A stretch of DNA of 64,000 nt, taken from Patulibacter americanus DSM 16676 (GTDB lineage Bacteria; Actinomycetota; Thermoleophilia; Solirubrobacterales; Solirubrobacteraceae). Both the position numbers and the translations under genes were made by a program. The notes below the pieces were generated by a model that was not told where the DNA came from, did not search any database, and worked only from the letters and a program-made list of their open reading frames with translations. Numbering within the stretch: position 1 is the stretch's first letter; every line of letters begins with the position of its first letter. Location: the NCBI RefSeq assembly GCF_000420025.1, contig NZ_ATUD01000013.1, positions 1-64,000 on the forward strand, given 5' to 3'. Below are positions 15,040 through 23,305 of this stretch, piece by piece.

Positions 15040-17070
15040 CTACCCCGTGGGGCCCGTCGCCCGCACCACGCGCTCCACCAGCGCCCACGCCTCGTCGGCC
15101 GTGGGCGCGGCGACGAGGACGCCCCAGCCCGGGCCGCTCTCCGACGCGTTGAGGGGGACGTCGACGCACTGGGCGCTCGCGCACTCCGGGATGGACGCGA
15201 TGCGCGCGTCGTTGAACCGGTAGCCCGTGGCCTCGCCGAACGCGGTGCCGCCGATCGTGCGCGTCTCGAGGACGTTGCTCGTGTCGAACGCCGCCTTCTG
15301 CTTCGGCGTGTGGTCCACGAGGATCAGCCGTCCCTCGGGGCCGCGCTGGCGCAGGCGGATGAGCGCGCCGCCGCTCTGGGAGGAGCGCGTCGGCTTGGAC
15401 CAGCCGCCGCCGGGACGCGCGACGAGCGTGCGCCAGCTGCCGTCCGACGACACGTAGGTCGCCGCCGCGCCGTCGGCCGGGAGGGGCGCGCCCTGACCCG
15501 GGTCGTTCTCCGGCGCGCCGCCGCGCACCGTGCCGCCGCCGCTGACCGTGATGTCCGCGGCCGCGGGGTCGGCCTCCTCCGTCGTCGTGGGCGGCTCCTC
15601 CGTGGTGCCCTCCGGCTCGGGCTCCGGGGTCGCCGGCGTCTCGGCGGTGGACACGGTCGACGCCGGGCGGTCGCGGGTCGTGGTGCGGGTCGACGTCTCG
15701 GCGCGCGTGTCGTCGCCACCCGAGCCGCCGAGGCCGAGCGCCACCGCCGCGACGATCACCGCGAGCAGGAGCACGCCGACGACCGCCGGCAGGATCCAGC
15801 GCTTCGGGCTCCCGCCGCCGCGCCCGTCCCCCGGGGCGCCCGGGTCGTGCGGCGGGCCGGCGGGTGGTGCGGCCGCGGCGGGGCGGGCCGTCCGCGGGCC
15901 GGCGGCGGCCGGGGCGACCCGCGTGGCGTCGGGGCGCTCGTCGCGGACGGGCTCGTCGCGCGGGGGCTCGTCGCGCTCACGCAGCCGGGGCGCGAGCGGC
16001 ACCCCCGTCGCCGGCGGCCGAGGACGGGGCGGCGCCGCCGGGACGGAGGGGGCGGCGAACGCCACGGTCGCCTGCCCGTCGTCGTCGCCCGCCAGCGCCT
16101 TGCGCGCCAGGGCCGCGAGCTCGCCGGCCGAGGCGGGGCGGTCGTCGGGGTCGCGGGCCATCCCGGCGGCGACCACGGCGTCGAACGCGCCCAGGCCGGG
16201 CAGCAGCGCACTGACCTGCGGGCGCTCGTTGTTGACGTGCGCGAAGAGCTTCGCCATCGCCGGGCCGGTGAAGGGCGGCTCGCCCGTCAGCGCCACGTAG
16301 AGCAGCGAGGTCAGCGCGTAGACGTCGACGCGCGCGTCGACCCGGCGGCCCTCGATCTGCTCGGGCGCCATGGCGTCCGTCGAGCCGAGCAGCATCCCCG
16401 TCTGCGTCAGGTCGTGCTGCTCGTCCAGGTCCTTCGTCAGGCCGAAGTCCGCGAGCAACACGCGCCGCCACGGGGTCAGGACCGGGTCGTCGCCCGTCCC
16501 GCCCGCGCCGCGCACGGGCCGGCCGCGCTCACGCGGCGACGCCTCGAGCAGCACGTTGCCCGGCTTGACGTCGCGGTGCAGGATCCCCCGCTCGTGCGCG
16601 TGGTCGAGGCCCGCGGCGATGCCCTCGACGATCGCGACGACCTCCTCCGGCGGCAGGCCGTACCGACCCGCGGCCACGGTGGCGTCCGGGTCGGCGGCGC
16701 CACCGGCCGGCCCCTGGCGCTCCATCCCGTCGGAGCCGTGCGCGGCGGCCACGCGGTTCAGGCGGCGGCGCAGGTCCTCGCCCTCGACGTAGCGCATGGA
16801 CAGCCACAGGCCGGCGGGGTCGGTGCCGGCGTCGTAGACGGGGACGACGTTGGGGTGGTCGAGCCGCGCGGCCAGCCGCGCCTCGCGCATGAAGCGATCC
16901 TGGAACGACGGGTCGTCCGCCAGGCCGTGCGCCAGCACCTTGAGCGCCACGCGCCGCCCGAGGGTCACGTGCTCCGCCAGCCACACCGTGCCCATCGCGC
17001 CCCGGCCGAGCTCACGTTCGACCCGGTGGCCGCCGACGAGCGCGCCGGGATGCACCCCGCCTTCCGCCAT
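15040..17070 (-). CDS. Membrane Ser/Thr protein kinase, receptor type
   Basis: 676 residues, ATG at 17070 with GGGGAGA upstream. The kinase domain is complete: LGRGAMGTVWLAEHVTLGRR, VALKVLA, HRDVKPGNVLL, ADFGLTKD, GSTDAMAPEQIEG. Two insertions are unusual: about 40 residues after LRRRLNRVAAAHG, before the helix preceding the catalytic loop, and about 28 residues between NVLLE and LLADFG. A Pro/Arg/Asp-rich juxtamembrane stretch, a TM helix (WILPAVVGVLLLAVIVAAVA) and a Thr/Pro/Glu stalk follow. The C-terminal extracytoplasmic domain (GSWRTLVARPGGGWSK onward) has two cysteines in IPECASAQC and is homologous to that of the kinase at 11761. Confidence 0.92.
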   Translation of the reverse strand: MAEGGVHPGALVGGHRVERELGRGAMGTVWLAEHVTLGRRVALKVLAHGLADDPSFQDRFMREARLAARLDHPNVVPVYDAGTDPAGLWLSMRYVEGEDLRRRLNRVAAAHGSDGMERQGPAGGAADPDATVAAGRYGLPPEEVVAIVEGIAAGLDHAHERGILHRDVKPGNVLLEASPRERGRPVRGAGGTGDDPVLTPWRRVLLADFGLTKDLDEQHDLTQTGMLLGSTDAMAPEQIEGRRVDARVDVYALTSLLYVALTGEPPFTGPAMAKLFAHVNNERPQVSALLPGLGAFDAVVAAGMARDPDDRPASAGELAALARKALAGDDDGQATVAFAAPSVPAAPPRPRPPATGVPLAPRLRERDEPPRDEPVRDERPDATRVAPAAAGPRTARPAAAAPPAGPPHDPGAPGDGRGGGSPKRWILPAVVGVLLLAVIVAAVALGLGGSGGDDTRAETSTRTTTRDRPASTVSTAETPATPEPEPEGTTEEPPTTTEEADPAAADITVSGGGTVRGGAPENDPGQGAPLPADGAAATYVSSDGSWRTLVARPGGGWSKPTRSSQSGGALIRLRQRGPEGRLILVDHTPKQKAAFDTSNVLETRTIGGTAFGEATGYRFNDARIASIPECASAQCVDVPLNASESGPGWGVLVAAPTADEAWALVERVVRATGPTG

Positions 17071-17127
17071 CAGTGGTCTCCCCGTCGCGGCACGCCGTGC
17101 AGTCTGCCGCACATCGAGCCGCCCAGG

Positions 17128-17133
17128 TACGGT
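17128..17133 (+). promoter_or_regulatory. -10-like element TACGGT
   Basis: TACGGT ends 6 bases before the GTG at 17140; no ribosome-binding site separates them, which implies a leaderless transcript. Confidence 0.45.
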
Positions 17134-17139
17134 GCGGGC

Positions 17140-18102
17140 GTGTCCACCGCGGTCCCCACCCCGCTGGTCTCCTTCTGCGTCGTCGGGACGAACGGGGCCG
17201 AGCACCTCCGCGCGTGCCTCGACGCGATCGCCCTGGAGCAGCGTCTGCTCGAGCGCCCGACCGAGGTCCTCGTGCTCGACAACGCGTCGACGGACGACAG
17301 CGTGCGCATCGCCCGGGAGCACCCCGTCGGGGCCCGCGTGATCGCGCTGGACCGCCGCGAGGGCAAGGCGGCGAACGACTCCCGGCTGCTCGACGAGGCC
17401 CAGGGGCGCTTCGCGCTCCTGCTCAACGAGGACTCCGAGCTGCGCGCCGGCGCCACGAAGGAGCTCGTCGACGCGCTCGAGCGGGATCCGAAGGCCGCGT
17501 GCGCCGGCGCCGCGCTCATGCGCCCGGACGGCACGGAGCAGCCCTCCGCCTGGCGGTTCCCCGGCTTCGGCACCACGCTGGCCCAGACCCTCCTCCTGCA
17601 CCGCTGGCTCGTCGTGCAGTCCGGCGGCCGCAGCACGAAGCGGGTCGACTGGTGCCAGTCCGCCTGCCTGCTCGTGCGCGTGCAGGCCTCGGCGACCATC
17701 GGCCACCTCGACCCGGAGTACTTCGTGTACGGCGACGAGGTCGACCTGCAGCGCCGCCTGGCCGACGCCGGCTGGCACACGCTGCACGTGCCGGCGGCCC
17801 GCTGCATCCACCACGAAGGCCTGTCGACCGGCGACGGCGCCCGGCGGCGGATCATCGAGCTGCACCGCAACCAGGAGCGCTACCTCGCCGCCCACCACGG
17901 GGCCGCGGTCGCGCTGGCGTGCCGCCCGCTCGCCGCGCTGCCGTACGCGCTCCGTGCCCTGGCCGCGACCGTCCTGCCCGGTCACTCCGTGCGGCGCTAC
18001 GCGTGGCACGTGCAGGCGATCCTCGCCCCGCACCACGGGGAAGGCATCCGCGAGGCCGCCGAGGCGTTCAACGCCCAGCTCGAGCGGCCCGCCAGCGCCT
18101 AG
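17140..18102 (+). CDS. Family 2 glycosyltransferase (rhamnosyltransferase-like)
   Basis: 320 residues from a GTG. GT-A fold: PLVSFCVVGTNGAEHLRACL, VLVLDNASTDDS, LLLNEDSELRAGA (DxD-like NED), SACLLVRVQASATIGHLDPE and YFVYGDEVDLQRRLADAGW. The YGDEVDLxxR motif and the HHEGLST segment followed by LHRNQERYLAAHHG are those of actinobacterial rhamnosyl/galactofuranosyl-like GT2 enzymes. The C-terminus is partly hydrophobic (PLAALPYALRALAATVLPG) and may bind the membrane. It is probably involved in cell-envelope glycan or glycolipid synthesis. The GTG start was chosen because TACGGT lies just upstream and the longer open frame has no supporting composition. Confidence 0.9.
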   Translation: MSTAVPTPLVSFCVVGTNGAEHLRACLDAIALEQRLLERPTEVLVLDNASTDDSVRIAREHPVGARVIALDRREGKAANDSRLLDEAQGRFALLLNEDSELRAGATKELVDALERDPKAACAGAALMRPDGTEQPSAWRFPGFGTTLAQTLLLHRWLVVQSGGRSTKRVDWCQSACLLVRVQASATIGHLDPEYFVYGDEVDLQRRLADAGWHTLHVPAARCIHHEGLSTGDGARRRIIELHRNQERYLAAHHGAAVALACRPLAALPYALRALAATVLPGHSVRRYAWHVQAILAPHHGEGIREAAEAFNAQLERPASA

Positions 18103-18129
18103 CGGGCGACGCGGGACGCGGGACGCGCC

Positions 18130-18411
18130 TCAGGGGCGCTTGGCGAGATCCGCGGCCAGCGCGTTGAAGCGCGCCGCGTGGTCGATCAAGGCGTGGGCCG
18201 CGGGGAGCAGCCGGTGGCCGGCGGGCGTCAGCTCGACGGAGCCGCCGGAGCGGTGGAAGAGCTGCACGCCGAGCTCGCTCTCGAGCCGCTTGATCTGTTG
18301 GCTCAGCGTCGGCTGCGAGACGTGCTGGCGCTCCGCGGAGCGCCCGAAGTGCAGGTCGCGGGCCAGCTCGACGAAGAAGGTGAGCCGGCGCAGGTCGGAG
18401 GTGCCCGTCAT
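18130..18411 (-). CDS. LysR-type HTH domain only (93 aa)
   Basis: The protein begins with a textbook LysR winged helix: LRRLTFFVELARDLHFGRSA, then ERQHVSQPTLSQQIKRLESE, then LGVQLFHRSGGSVELTPAGH. It ends after a linker helix (LLPAAHALIDHAARFNALAA). The ~200-residue effector domain is absent and the TGA at 18132-18130 is in frame. No remnant of an effector domain is visible downstream, where the convergent glycosyltransferase ends 27 bases away. Either it is a natural HTH-only regulator or a truncated gene. Upstream (18412-18690) I see no gene, only GC-rich sequence. Confidence 0.75.
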   Translation of the reverse strand: MTGTSDLRRLTFFVELARDLHFGRSAERQHVSQPTLSQQIKRLESELGVQLFHRSGGSVELTPAGHRLLPAAHALIDHAARFNALAADLAKRP

Positions 18412-18690
18412 CGCCCACCGCCGCGGGCGACGCGGTCCGTGGTCGCCCCGTCGGCGCGACGCCGGGGAACGCCGGGCCGGCCGGGTGATCGCGGCACGCA
18501 GCGGGGCGCTGGGGGTTGGGGGACGGGGACGGTCATCGTGATGCGGGGAGCGGCAGGGCGACGGGCGACGCCGAGGAGCGCCGGCGGATCCCCCGGGGGG
18601 AGAACGCGCCGCAGCAGGCAGCGGATGCGCACCGGTGCCCGGCGACGGGATCGGGGTGCCCGGCGGGCGAGGTCCCCCGGGGTGCGTCGA

Positions 18691-19041
18691 CTACGCCGCC
18701 ATCTCCGCGTGCTCCACGGGATAGAGGCGCCGCTCCTGCTTCTCGATCTGGCCCTTGAGGACCGCGCGGCGCACCCAGGCGTAGACCGCCGCGCCCGGGA
18801 CGCCGACGGCGTCGGCGACCTCGCGCTGCGTGATGCCCGGGCGGTCGGCCACGACCCGCAGCAGCTGGGCCGAACGGGTGCCGCGGGGCACGCGATCGAC
18901 TGACGCGCGAGCGGCCTGCGGAGCGCCGTCGAGGGCGTCCAAGGCCCGCTGCAGACGCTCTGCCTCGGCCCGCGCAGCCTCCAGCTCGCTCAGGCGTCGC
19001 TCGATGTCGCCACGCAGGGTGCCGACGAACCCGTCATCCAT
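18691..19041 (-). CDS. Coiled-coil/winged-helix DNA-binding protein
   Basis: 116 residues from the ATG at 19041. Residues ~10-45 form an amphipathic coiled coil (DIERRLSELEAARAEAERLQ). Residues ~55-105 are a winged helix-turn-helix (RSAQLLRVVADRPGITQREV, then ADAVGVPGAAVYAWVRRAVL), and QIEKQERRLYPV forms the wing. A longer version from 19080 is possible. I prefer 19041 because TACGTT lies 9 bases upstream and a perfect palindrome (19063-19079) sits where an operator should be; both would be coding in the longer version. It is probably a dimeric autoregulated DNA-binding protein; the targets are unknown. Confidence 0.75.
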   Translation of the reverse strand: MDDGFVGTLRGDIERRLSELEAARAEAERLQRALDALDGAPQAARASVDRVPRGTRSAQLLRVVADRPGITQREVADAVGVPGAAVYAWVRRAVLKGQIEKQERRLYPVEHAEMAA

Positions 19042-19050
19042 ACGTCGAGA

Positions 19051-19079
19051 AACGTAGCCGTCTGGCACCCCGTGTGCCA
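19051..19079 (-). promoter_or_regulatory. Promoter and palindromic operator of the winged-helix gene
   Basis: On the minus strand TACGTT (19056-19051) is a -10-like hexamer 9 bases from the ATG at 19041. Just upstream, TGGCAC-CCCGT-GTGCCA (19063-19079) is a perfect 6-base inverted repeat with a 5-base spacer lying between the -10 and -35 positions, as for repression by occlusion. Confidence 0.5.
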
Positions 19080-19159
19080 TAGACCATCGGCCATTCGAAT
19101 CGCGACCGTCGGTAGGACCAAGGTCGGACGACCCGCGAACCCCGGTGGGGACTGGCGTT

Positions 19160-19212
19160 GCGGGCCGCCGGAGGCCCGCCTACGGGCCCGAAGGTACCCC
19201 CGAGTAGGGGGT
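19160..19212 (-). terminator. Two hairpins downstream of the coiled-coil gene
   Basis: CCCCC-GAGTA-GGGGG (19197-19211) is a 5-base perfect stem starting 6 bases past the coiled-coil gene's stop. GCGGGCC-GCCGGA-GGCCCGC (19160-19179) is a 7-base perfect stem 30 bases further on. Neither has a U-tract, as is common for terminators in such GC-rich genomes. Confidence 0.45.
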
Positions 19213-19216
19213 CTTC

Positions 19217-20536
19217 TCAGCCCGTCGTGGAGTCGGGCAGCTTGCGCCCGACGGGCCCGACGTAGACGCCGCGCGGCAGGTCGCCGTCGCCGTCCGAGCC
19301 GGGGTGGAACGCGCAGTAGACACGGGCGCAGCGCTGGGCGCCCGAGCCGTTGGCCACCCGCACGTGCTCCGCCACGCGGAGCGTGTGCCCCTCGTGGGTG
19401 AAGTGGTAGTCGTTCGGGTGGATCCCGTACCAGACCTCGCCCACCCCGGAGCGCCAGTCCAGGCCGAGATCCTGGGCGTACTGCCCGACGGGCTGGCCGA
19501 TGCCCTCGGGGCGCTCGTAGGCCTCGGCGACCTTGTCGAGCTTGATGAGGTCGGCGAGCACCATGTCGGGGCGCCAGAAGGGGCTGTCCTCCGCCGTCTC
19601 CAGGGAGCGTTCCGTGAAGACGAGGTGCTTGCAGCGCTTCTGGGCCTCCTGGACCGCCTCGAGCACCGTCTCGACCTCGGGCAGCGCCTCCTCGACGGCG
19701 CCCTCCTCGGACTCCGCGCCCTCCACCTCGTGGTGCAGGCGGATCGCCTCGCGGCGCGCGGCGTCGAGCGCGACCTCGAGCCGCTCGTGCTCCGCGTGCG
19801 CCTCGACCAGCAGCTCCTCGCGCTCCTTCAGGCGGTGGCGCAGCTCCTCGACCTCGGCCTGGTCCGCCGCGTCCCCCGCGACGAGCTCCGGCGCGTCGTG
19901 CAGCTCGTGCTCGAGCTCCGCGGCCTTCCCCCGCGCGCTGTCCAGCCGGCCCTGCAGCTCCGTGATCTCGGCTTCGGCCGCCTCGAGCTTGCCGCGCAGC
20001 TCCTGGCTCTCGGCGACCCGCTCCTCGGCGCGACGCTCGTGGCGGGCGGCCTGCGTCTCGGCCTGCTCCGTGCGGCGGACGGCCTGCTCGAGCTCCTTCT
20101 CCGCCCGGATCGCGCGCCGTTCGAGCGAGACCATCGCCTCGCGGCAGATCGTCAGGAGGCGCTTGTCGACCTCGGAGATCTGGCGCTCCTGGTCGGCGTC
20201 GGCGCGCAGCAGGCGCAGCTCCGCCTCGGGCTCGAGCTCCGGCAGCTCGTCGGCCCCTGGCTCGATCCCCAGCTCGGCCTCGAGCTCGCGGACCGCGACG
20301 ACCGCGTCGTCCTCGTGCTCTAGCTCGTCGACGAAGGCTTGAAGGCTCGGCACGGAGGAGCGCTCGAGGGCCACCGTCAGCGTCAGGCCGATCTGCTCGC
20401 GGAGGATCCGGTCGATCTCCGGCTTGCCGATGCGGTCGAACGTCAGCTCGGTCGGCGCCGCCGCCGACGAGACGGGGCGCTTGTGGCCCGGGTTGCCTGA
20501 CCGCTTCGCCTTCGGCTTGCGCTTCTTCGTGCTCAT
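19217..20536 (-). CDS. Long coiled-coil protein with conserved C-terminal domain
   Basis: 439 residues. The basic N-terminus (STKKRKPKAKRSGNPGHKR) may bind nucleic acid. Residues ~35-100 are a helical domain (LTFDRIGKPEIDRILREQIG). Residues ~105-275 are a continuous charged coiled coil rich in Glu, Arg and Ala. After an acidic linker, residues ~290-439 form a globular domain: AQKRCKHLVFTERSLETAED, FWRPDMVLADLIKLDKVAEA, and a C-terminal beta-rich part with CARVYCAFHPG and RGVYVGPVGRKLPDS. The last segment resembles the closing strand of C-terminal domains in uncharacterised coiled-coil proteins linked to mobile or defence contexts, but I cannot assign a function. TAGGGT 6 bases from the ATG suggests a leaderless mRNA. 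It is transcribed alone. Confidence 0.8.
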   Translation of the reverse strand: MSTKKRKPKAKRSGNPGHKRPVSSAAAPTELTFDRIGKPEIDRILREQIGLTLTVALERSSVPSLQAFVDELEHEDDAVVAVRELEAELGIEPGADELPELEPEAELRLLRADADQERQISEVDKRLLTICREAMVSLERRAIRAEKELEQAVRRTEQAETQAARHERRAEERVAESQELRGKLEAAEAEITELQGRLDSARGKAAELEHELHDAPELVAGDAADQAEVEELRHRLKEREELLVEAHAEHERLEVALDAARREAIRLHHEVEGAESEEGAVEEALPEVETVLEAVQEAQKRCKHLVFTERSLETAEDSPFWRPDMVLADLIKLDKVAEAYERPEGIGQPVGQYAQDLGLDWRSGVGEVWYGIHPNDYHFTHEGHTLRVAEHVRVANGSGAQRCARVYCAFHPGSDGDGDLPRGVYVGPVGRKLPDSTTG

Positions 20537-20542
20537 GCGGCG

Positions 20543-20548
20543 ACCCTA
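20543..20548 (-). promoter_or_regulatory. -10-like element TAGGGT
   Basis: On the minus strand TAGGGT is separated by 6 bases (20542-20537) from the ATG of the coiled-coil gene, with no ribosome-binding site: a probable leaderless promoter. Confidence 0.45.
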
Positions 20549-20620
20549 GCGCAGCCCCCTCAGCGGTTCCTGAGGATGCGGAATGGGTGGGCGGACGGCG
20601 TCAGCGGGGCGGGCGAAGCA

Positions 20621-22132
20621 TCAGACCGCGCGGCGGCGGGACGTGATCACGCGCACGACGGCCCGGACCTCGCTCGGCCGCACCGCGCCGACGAGGACGA
20701 GCAGGGGCGGGACGGCCGCGCATCCGGCGAGCCGGAGAGCGATCCCGCCGACGCCGTCGGGCGCCGCCACCGCGTCGAGGCCCGCCGCCACGACGACGAG
20801 GAGCGCGACCGAGCTCGCGATCCGCACGCGGTCGAACGGCACGACCATCAGCCGCCGGGTGCGCAGGTGGGCCACGCCGAGGGCCACGACGTAGGCGGCC
20901 ACGAGCGCGATCGCCGCTCCCGTCGCCTCGAGGGAGGGCACGAGCAGCCAGAGCGCCAGCACGTTGACGGCGAGGCCCAGGAGCGCGGCGGGCAGGGTGC
21001 GGCCCGTGACGTGGTGCCGCCCGGCGATCGTCGTGAAGACCCAGGTCAGGCCCCAGAGCGCCCAGCCGACCGCGAGCCAGGGGAGCGCGCCCGCGGCGTC
21101 CGCGAACGCCGGGCCCACGAGCAGGTCCGTCACCTGGTGACGCAGGAGCGTCAGCCCGACGACCATCCAGCCCAGCAGCAGGACGTACGCGCGCACGACG
21201 TGGGCGTAGGCCTTCGGAGCCTCCTCGTCGCTGAGGTCGTAGGCCAGGGGCGGCCACGCGGCCTGGAAGGCCCGGGCGACGACGATCACGAGGGTCGCCA
21301 GCTTCGCCGCCGCGGAATAGACGCCCGTCGCCTCCAGGCCGACCTCGTGCGTCAGCCACTGCCGGTCGACGAGGTTCAGCGCGAAGACCGCCGCCTCGGG
21401 CGGGACGGTCGGCAGCCCGAAGCGCAACAGCTCGCGCAAGCCGTCCCGGTCCGCGCGGGCACGGACCGCCGGTGACCCGTCCCCGCCGTCGGCGTCGCCG
21501 GGGCGCGCGGCGGGCCGGCGCAGCAGCCCACGCTGCGACCACGCGAGGCCCGCCAGCACCACGGCCGAGGCCGCGTAATTGCCGAGCAGGTAGCCCGACG
21601 CGCCGCCGTCCAGCCCGACGACCAGGACGACCGTCGCGGTCACCGTCAGGCCGACGTTGCTCAGGGCCGCCACGAGGTAGACGAGCCGCGCCTCCTGCGC
21701 CCGCAGCAGCGCGTTCATGACCTCGAGGTTCGTGAACGCCCAGATCCCCAGCGCCGTCGCACGGAGCGGCCCGGGCCACGAGCGGTTCAGCAGCAGCTCC
21801 GACAGCGGCTCGGCGGCCACGACGACGAGGGCCGCCACGGCGGTCGAGGTGAGGAGCACCCAGCCCGTGACGCGCCGGGCCAGCCGCGAGCGCCGGTCGG
21901 GGTCGTCGTCGTGGAACCAGTGCCGGAGCATCGCCTCCTGCAGGCCCGCCCGCAGCAGGATCGACGCGAGGATGATCCACGTCAGCAGCGTCTCCGCCGC
22001 TCCGAGCTCCGCCCCGGTCAGGTGCCGCGTGTAGAGCGGCAGCGTGACGAGGGCCAGCACCCCCGAGATCAGGCTCGACGACTGGTAGGCGAGGCCGGAC
22101 GCCGCCAGGCGACGGAGCGGGTGCGACGCCAT
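20621..22132 (-). CDS. Polysaccharide flippase (Wzx/MATE-like, MOP superfamily)
   Basis: 503 residues, ATG at 22132. About 12-14 hydrophobic helices are spread over the whole length. The N-terminus SGLAYQSSSLISGVLALVTL, then PLYTRHLTGAELGAAETLLT, is the usual first helix pair of RfbX/Wzx flippases (Polysacc_synt). A charged, Arg/Asp-rich cytoplasmic loop lies around residues 215-240. Such proteins move undecaprenyl- or lipid-linked oligosaccharides across the membrane. It is divergent from a GT-B glycosyltransferase at 22212, so the two probably belong to one glycan pathway. TACGAT 8 bases upstream suggests a leaderless transcript. Confidence 0.88.
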   Translation of the reverse strand: MASHPLRRLAASGLAYQSSSLISGVLALVTLPLYTRHLTGAELGAAETLLTWIILASILLRAGLQEAMLRHWFHDDDPDRRSRLARRVTGWVLLTSTAVAALVVVAAEPLSELLLNRSWPGPLRATALGIWAFTNLEVMNALLRAQEARLVYLVAALSNVGLTVTATVVLVVGLDGGASGYLLGNYAASAVVLAGLAWSQRGLLRRPAARPGDADGGDGSPAVRARADRDGLRELLRFGLPTVPPEAAVFALNLVDRQWLTHEVGLEATGVYSAAAKLATLVIVVARAFQAAWPPLAYDLSDEEAPKAYAHVVRAYVLLLGWMVVGLTLLRHQVTDLLVGPAFADAAGALPWLAVGWALWGLTWVFTTIAGRHHVTGRTLPAALLGLAVNVLALWLLVPSLEATGAAIALVAAYVVALGVAHLRTRRLMVVPFDRVRIASSVALLVVVAAGLDAVAAPDGVGGIALRLAGCAAVPPLLVLVGAVRPSEVRAVVRVITSRRRAV

Positions 22133-22140
22133 CGCGCAGG

Positions 22141-22204
22141 ATCGTAGTCGGGCGGAGCGCGGCGGCGCACGGGCGGCCGGAGCGCGAGCGGCGTCGCGTA
22201 GCCT
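22141..22204. promoter_or_regulatory. Divergent -10-like elements TACGAT and TAGCCT
   Basis: TACGAT on the minus strand (22146-22141) is 8 bases from the flippase ATG. TAGCCT on the plus strand (22199-22204) is 7 bases from the GTG at 22212. The two promoters stand back to back in a 79-base gap. Confidence 0.45.
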
Positions 22205-22211
22205 CCGGCCC

Positions 22212-23264
22212 GTGAGCGACGACCTGCGCCCCGCCTGCGTCCTGCTGCTCCCCCGGCCCCTGGAGGAGTTCATCCTCCGCGACCAGGCCGAGGACCTGCT
22301 GCGCGGGCCGGACGTCGTCGCCCTCGACCCGCCGCGCCCCGGCTACGGCGCCGCGCTGCGCCTGCCCGAGGGGGCCGCGGGCGCCGTCGCCGGCCGCCAG
22401 GCGGGGGCCCTTCTCAAGCGCCTGCACGCGGACGGGCGGGACCCGCGCGTAGTGGTCCTCTTCCACGCCACCCAGGAGCCGGTGGCCGCCGCCCTACGCG
22501 CGCGGACGGGCGCCGAGCTCTGGTACTGGCGCTGGGACCGCTACGAGGCCGCGGGCGACGCCGACGAGGCCCGCCGCGCCCGCCTGACCGCCCTGCACCG
22601 CCGCGCCGCCCAGGCCGCCTCGCTGGTCATCGCCTCGAGCGGCCGGCTCCAGGAGCTGGCGCAGGAGGAGGGCCGGCCGACGGTGCTGAGCCCGCTGGCC
22701 GCCGACACGTTCCCGGCGCCCGATCCGACGGTCGAGGTGGTCGGCTTCTCCCTCGGCCACCTGGGCCGGCGCACGGACTGGGCGCTCCTGCGCGCGCTCG
22801 GCGAGCGGCTGCCCGGGCTGAGCGTCCTCTTCGTCGGCGCGCTGCACGACGACGAGGTCGAGGGCGACGAGGACGCCACCTGGTGCCGCGCGCACGAGCC
22901 CTTCGCGTTCCTCGGCCCCCAGTCCGACGCCGCGGCCGCGCAGCTCCTGCGCGTGAGCGACGTCGGGATCCTCCCCTTCCGCGTCGACGCCTTCAACGAC
23001 GCGGGCCTGCCCTACCGGATCCTCAAGGCCGCGCGCCTGGGCCGCCGCACCGTGGTGCCCGACCTGGCCGGCCCCCGGACGTGGTCCGAGGCCGTCGTGG
23101 TGGCTCCCGACGCCGACCGCTTCGCCGCCGCCGTCGCGGCCGAGGCGGGACGCCGGAGCGCACCCCACGCCGACCTGCGCGCGTGGGCGCTGGCGCAGAC
23201 GGCCGAGAAGCAGAACGCCCCGCTGCGCGAGCGGCTGGCGGGGCTCGGGCTCGACGCGGGCTGA
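22212..23264 (+). CDS. GT-B fold glycosyltransferase-like protein
   Basis: 350 residues from a GTG. A GT-B fold is suggested by two Rossmann-like halves. The N-terminal half has ACVLLLPRPLEEFILRDQAE and RVVVLFHATQEPV. The C-terminal half has VGFSLGHLGRRTDWALLRAL, LSVLFVGALHDDEVEGDEDA and the donor-site-like segment VSDVGILPFRVDAFNDAGLP followed by YRILKAARLGRRTVVPDL. The EX7E motif is not conserved (DVGILPFRVDAFNDA). It resembles the glycosyltransferases that act with flippases in glycan loci. Divergent from the flippase. It ends 41 bases from the convergent membrane protein gene. Confidence 0.78.
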   Translation: MSDDLRPACVLLLPRPLEEFILRDQAEDLLRGPDVVALDPPRPGYGAALRLPEGAAGAVAGRQAGALLKRLHADGRDPRVVVLFHATQEPVAAALRARTGAELWYWRWDRYEAAGDADEARRARLTALHRRAAQAASLVIASSGRLQELAQEEGRPTVLSPLAADTFPAPDPTVEVVGFSLGHLGRRTDWALLRALGERLPGLSVLFVGALHDDEVEGDEDATWCRAHEPFAFLGPQSDAAAAQLLRVSDVGILPFRVDAFNDAGLPYRILKAARLGRRTVVPDLAGPRTWSEAVVVAPDADRFAAAVAAEAGRRSAPHADLRAWALAQTAEKQNAPLRERLAGLGLDAG

Positions 23265-23305
23265 AGGAGCTCGGCCTCCCGCCCGACCAGGCCGCCGCGT
23301 GGCGC

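Noticed and set aside
18408..18758. Small open frames in the gap between the LysR and winged-helix genes
   Set aside because: All are Pro/Arg-rich without motifs, and none has a promoter or ribosome-binding site.
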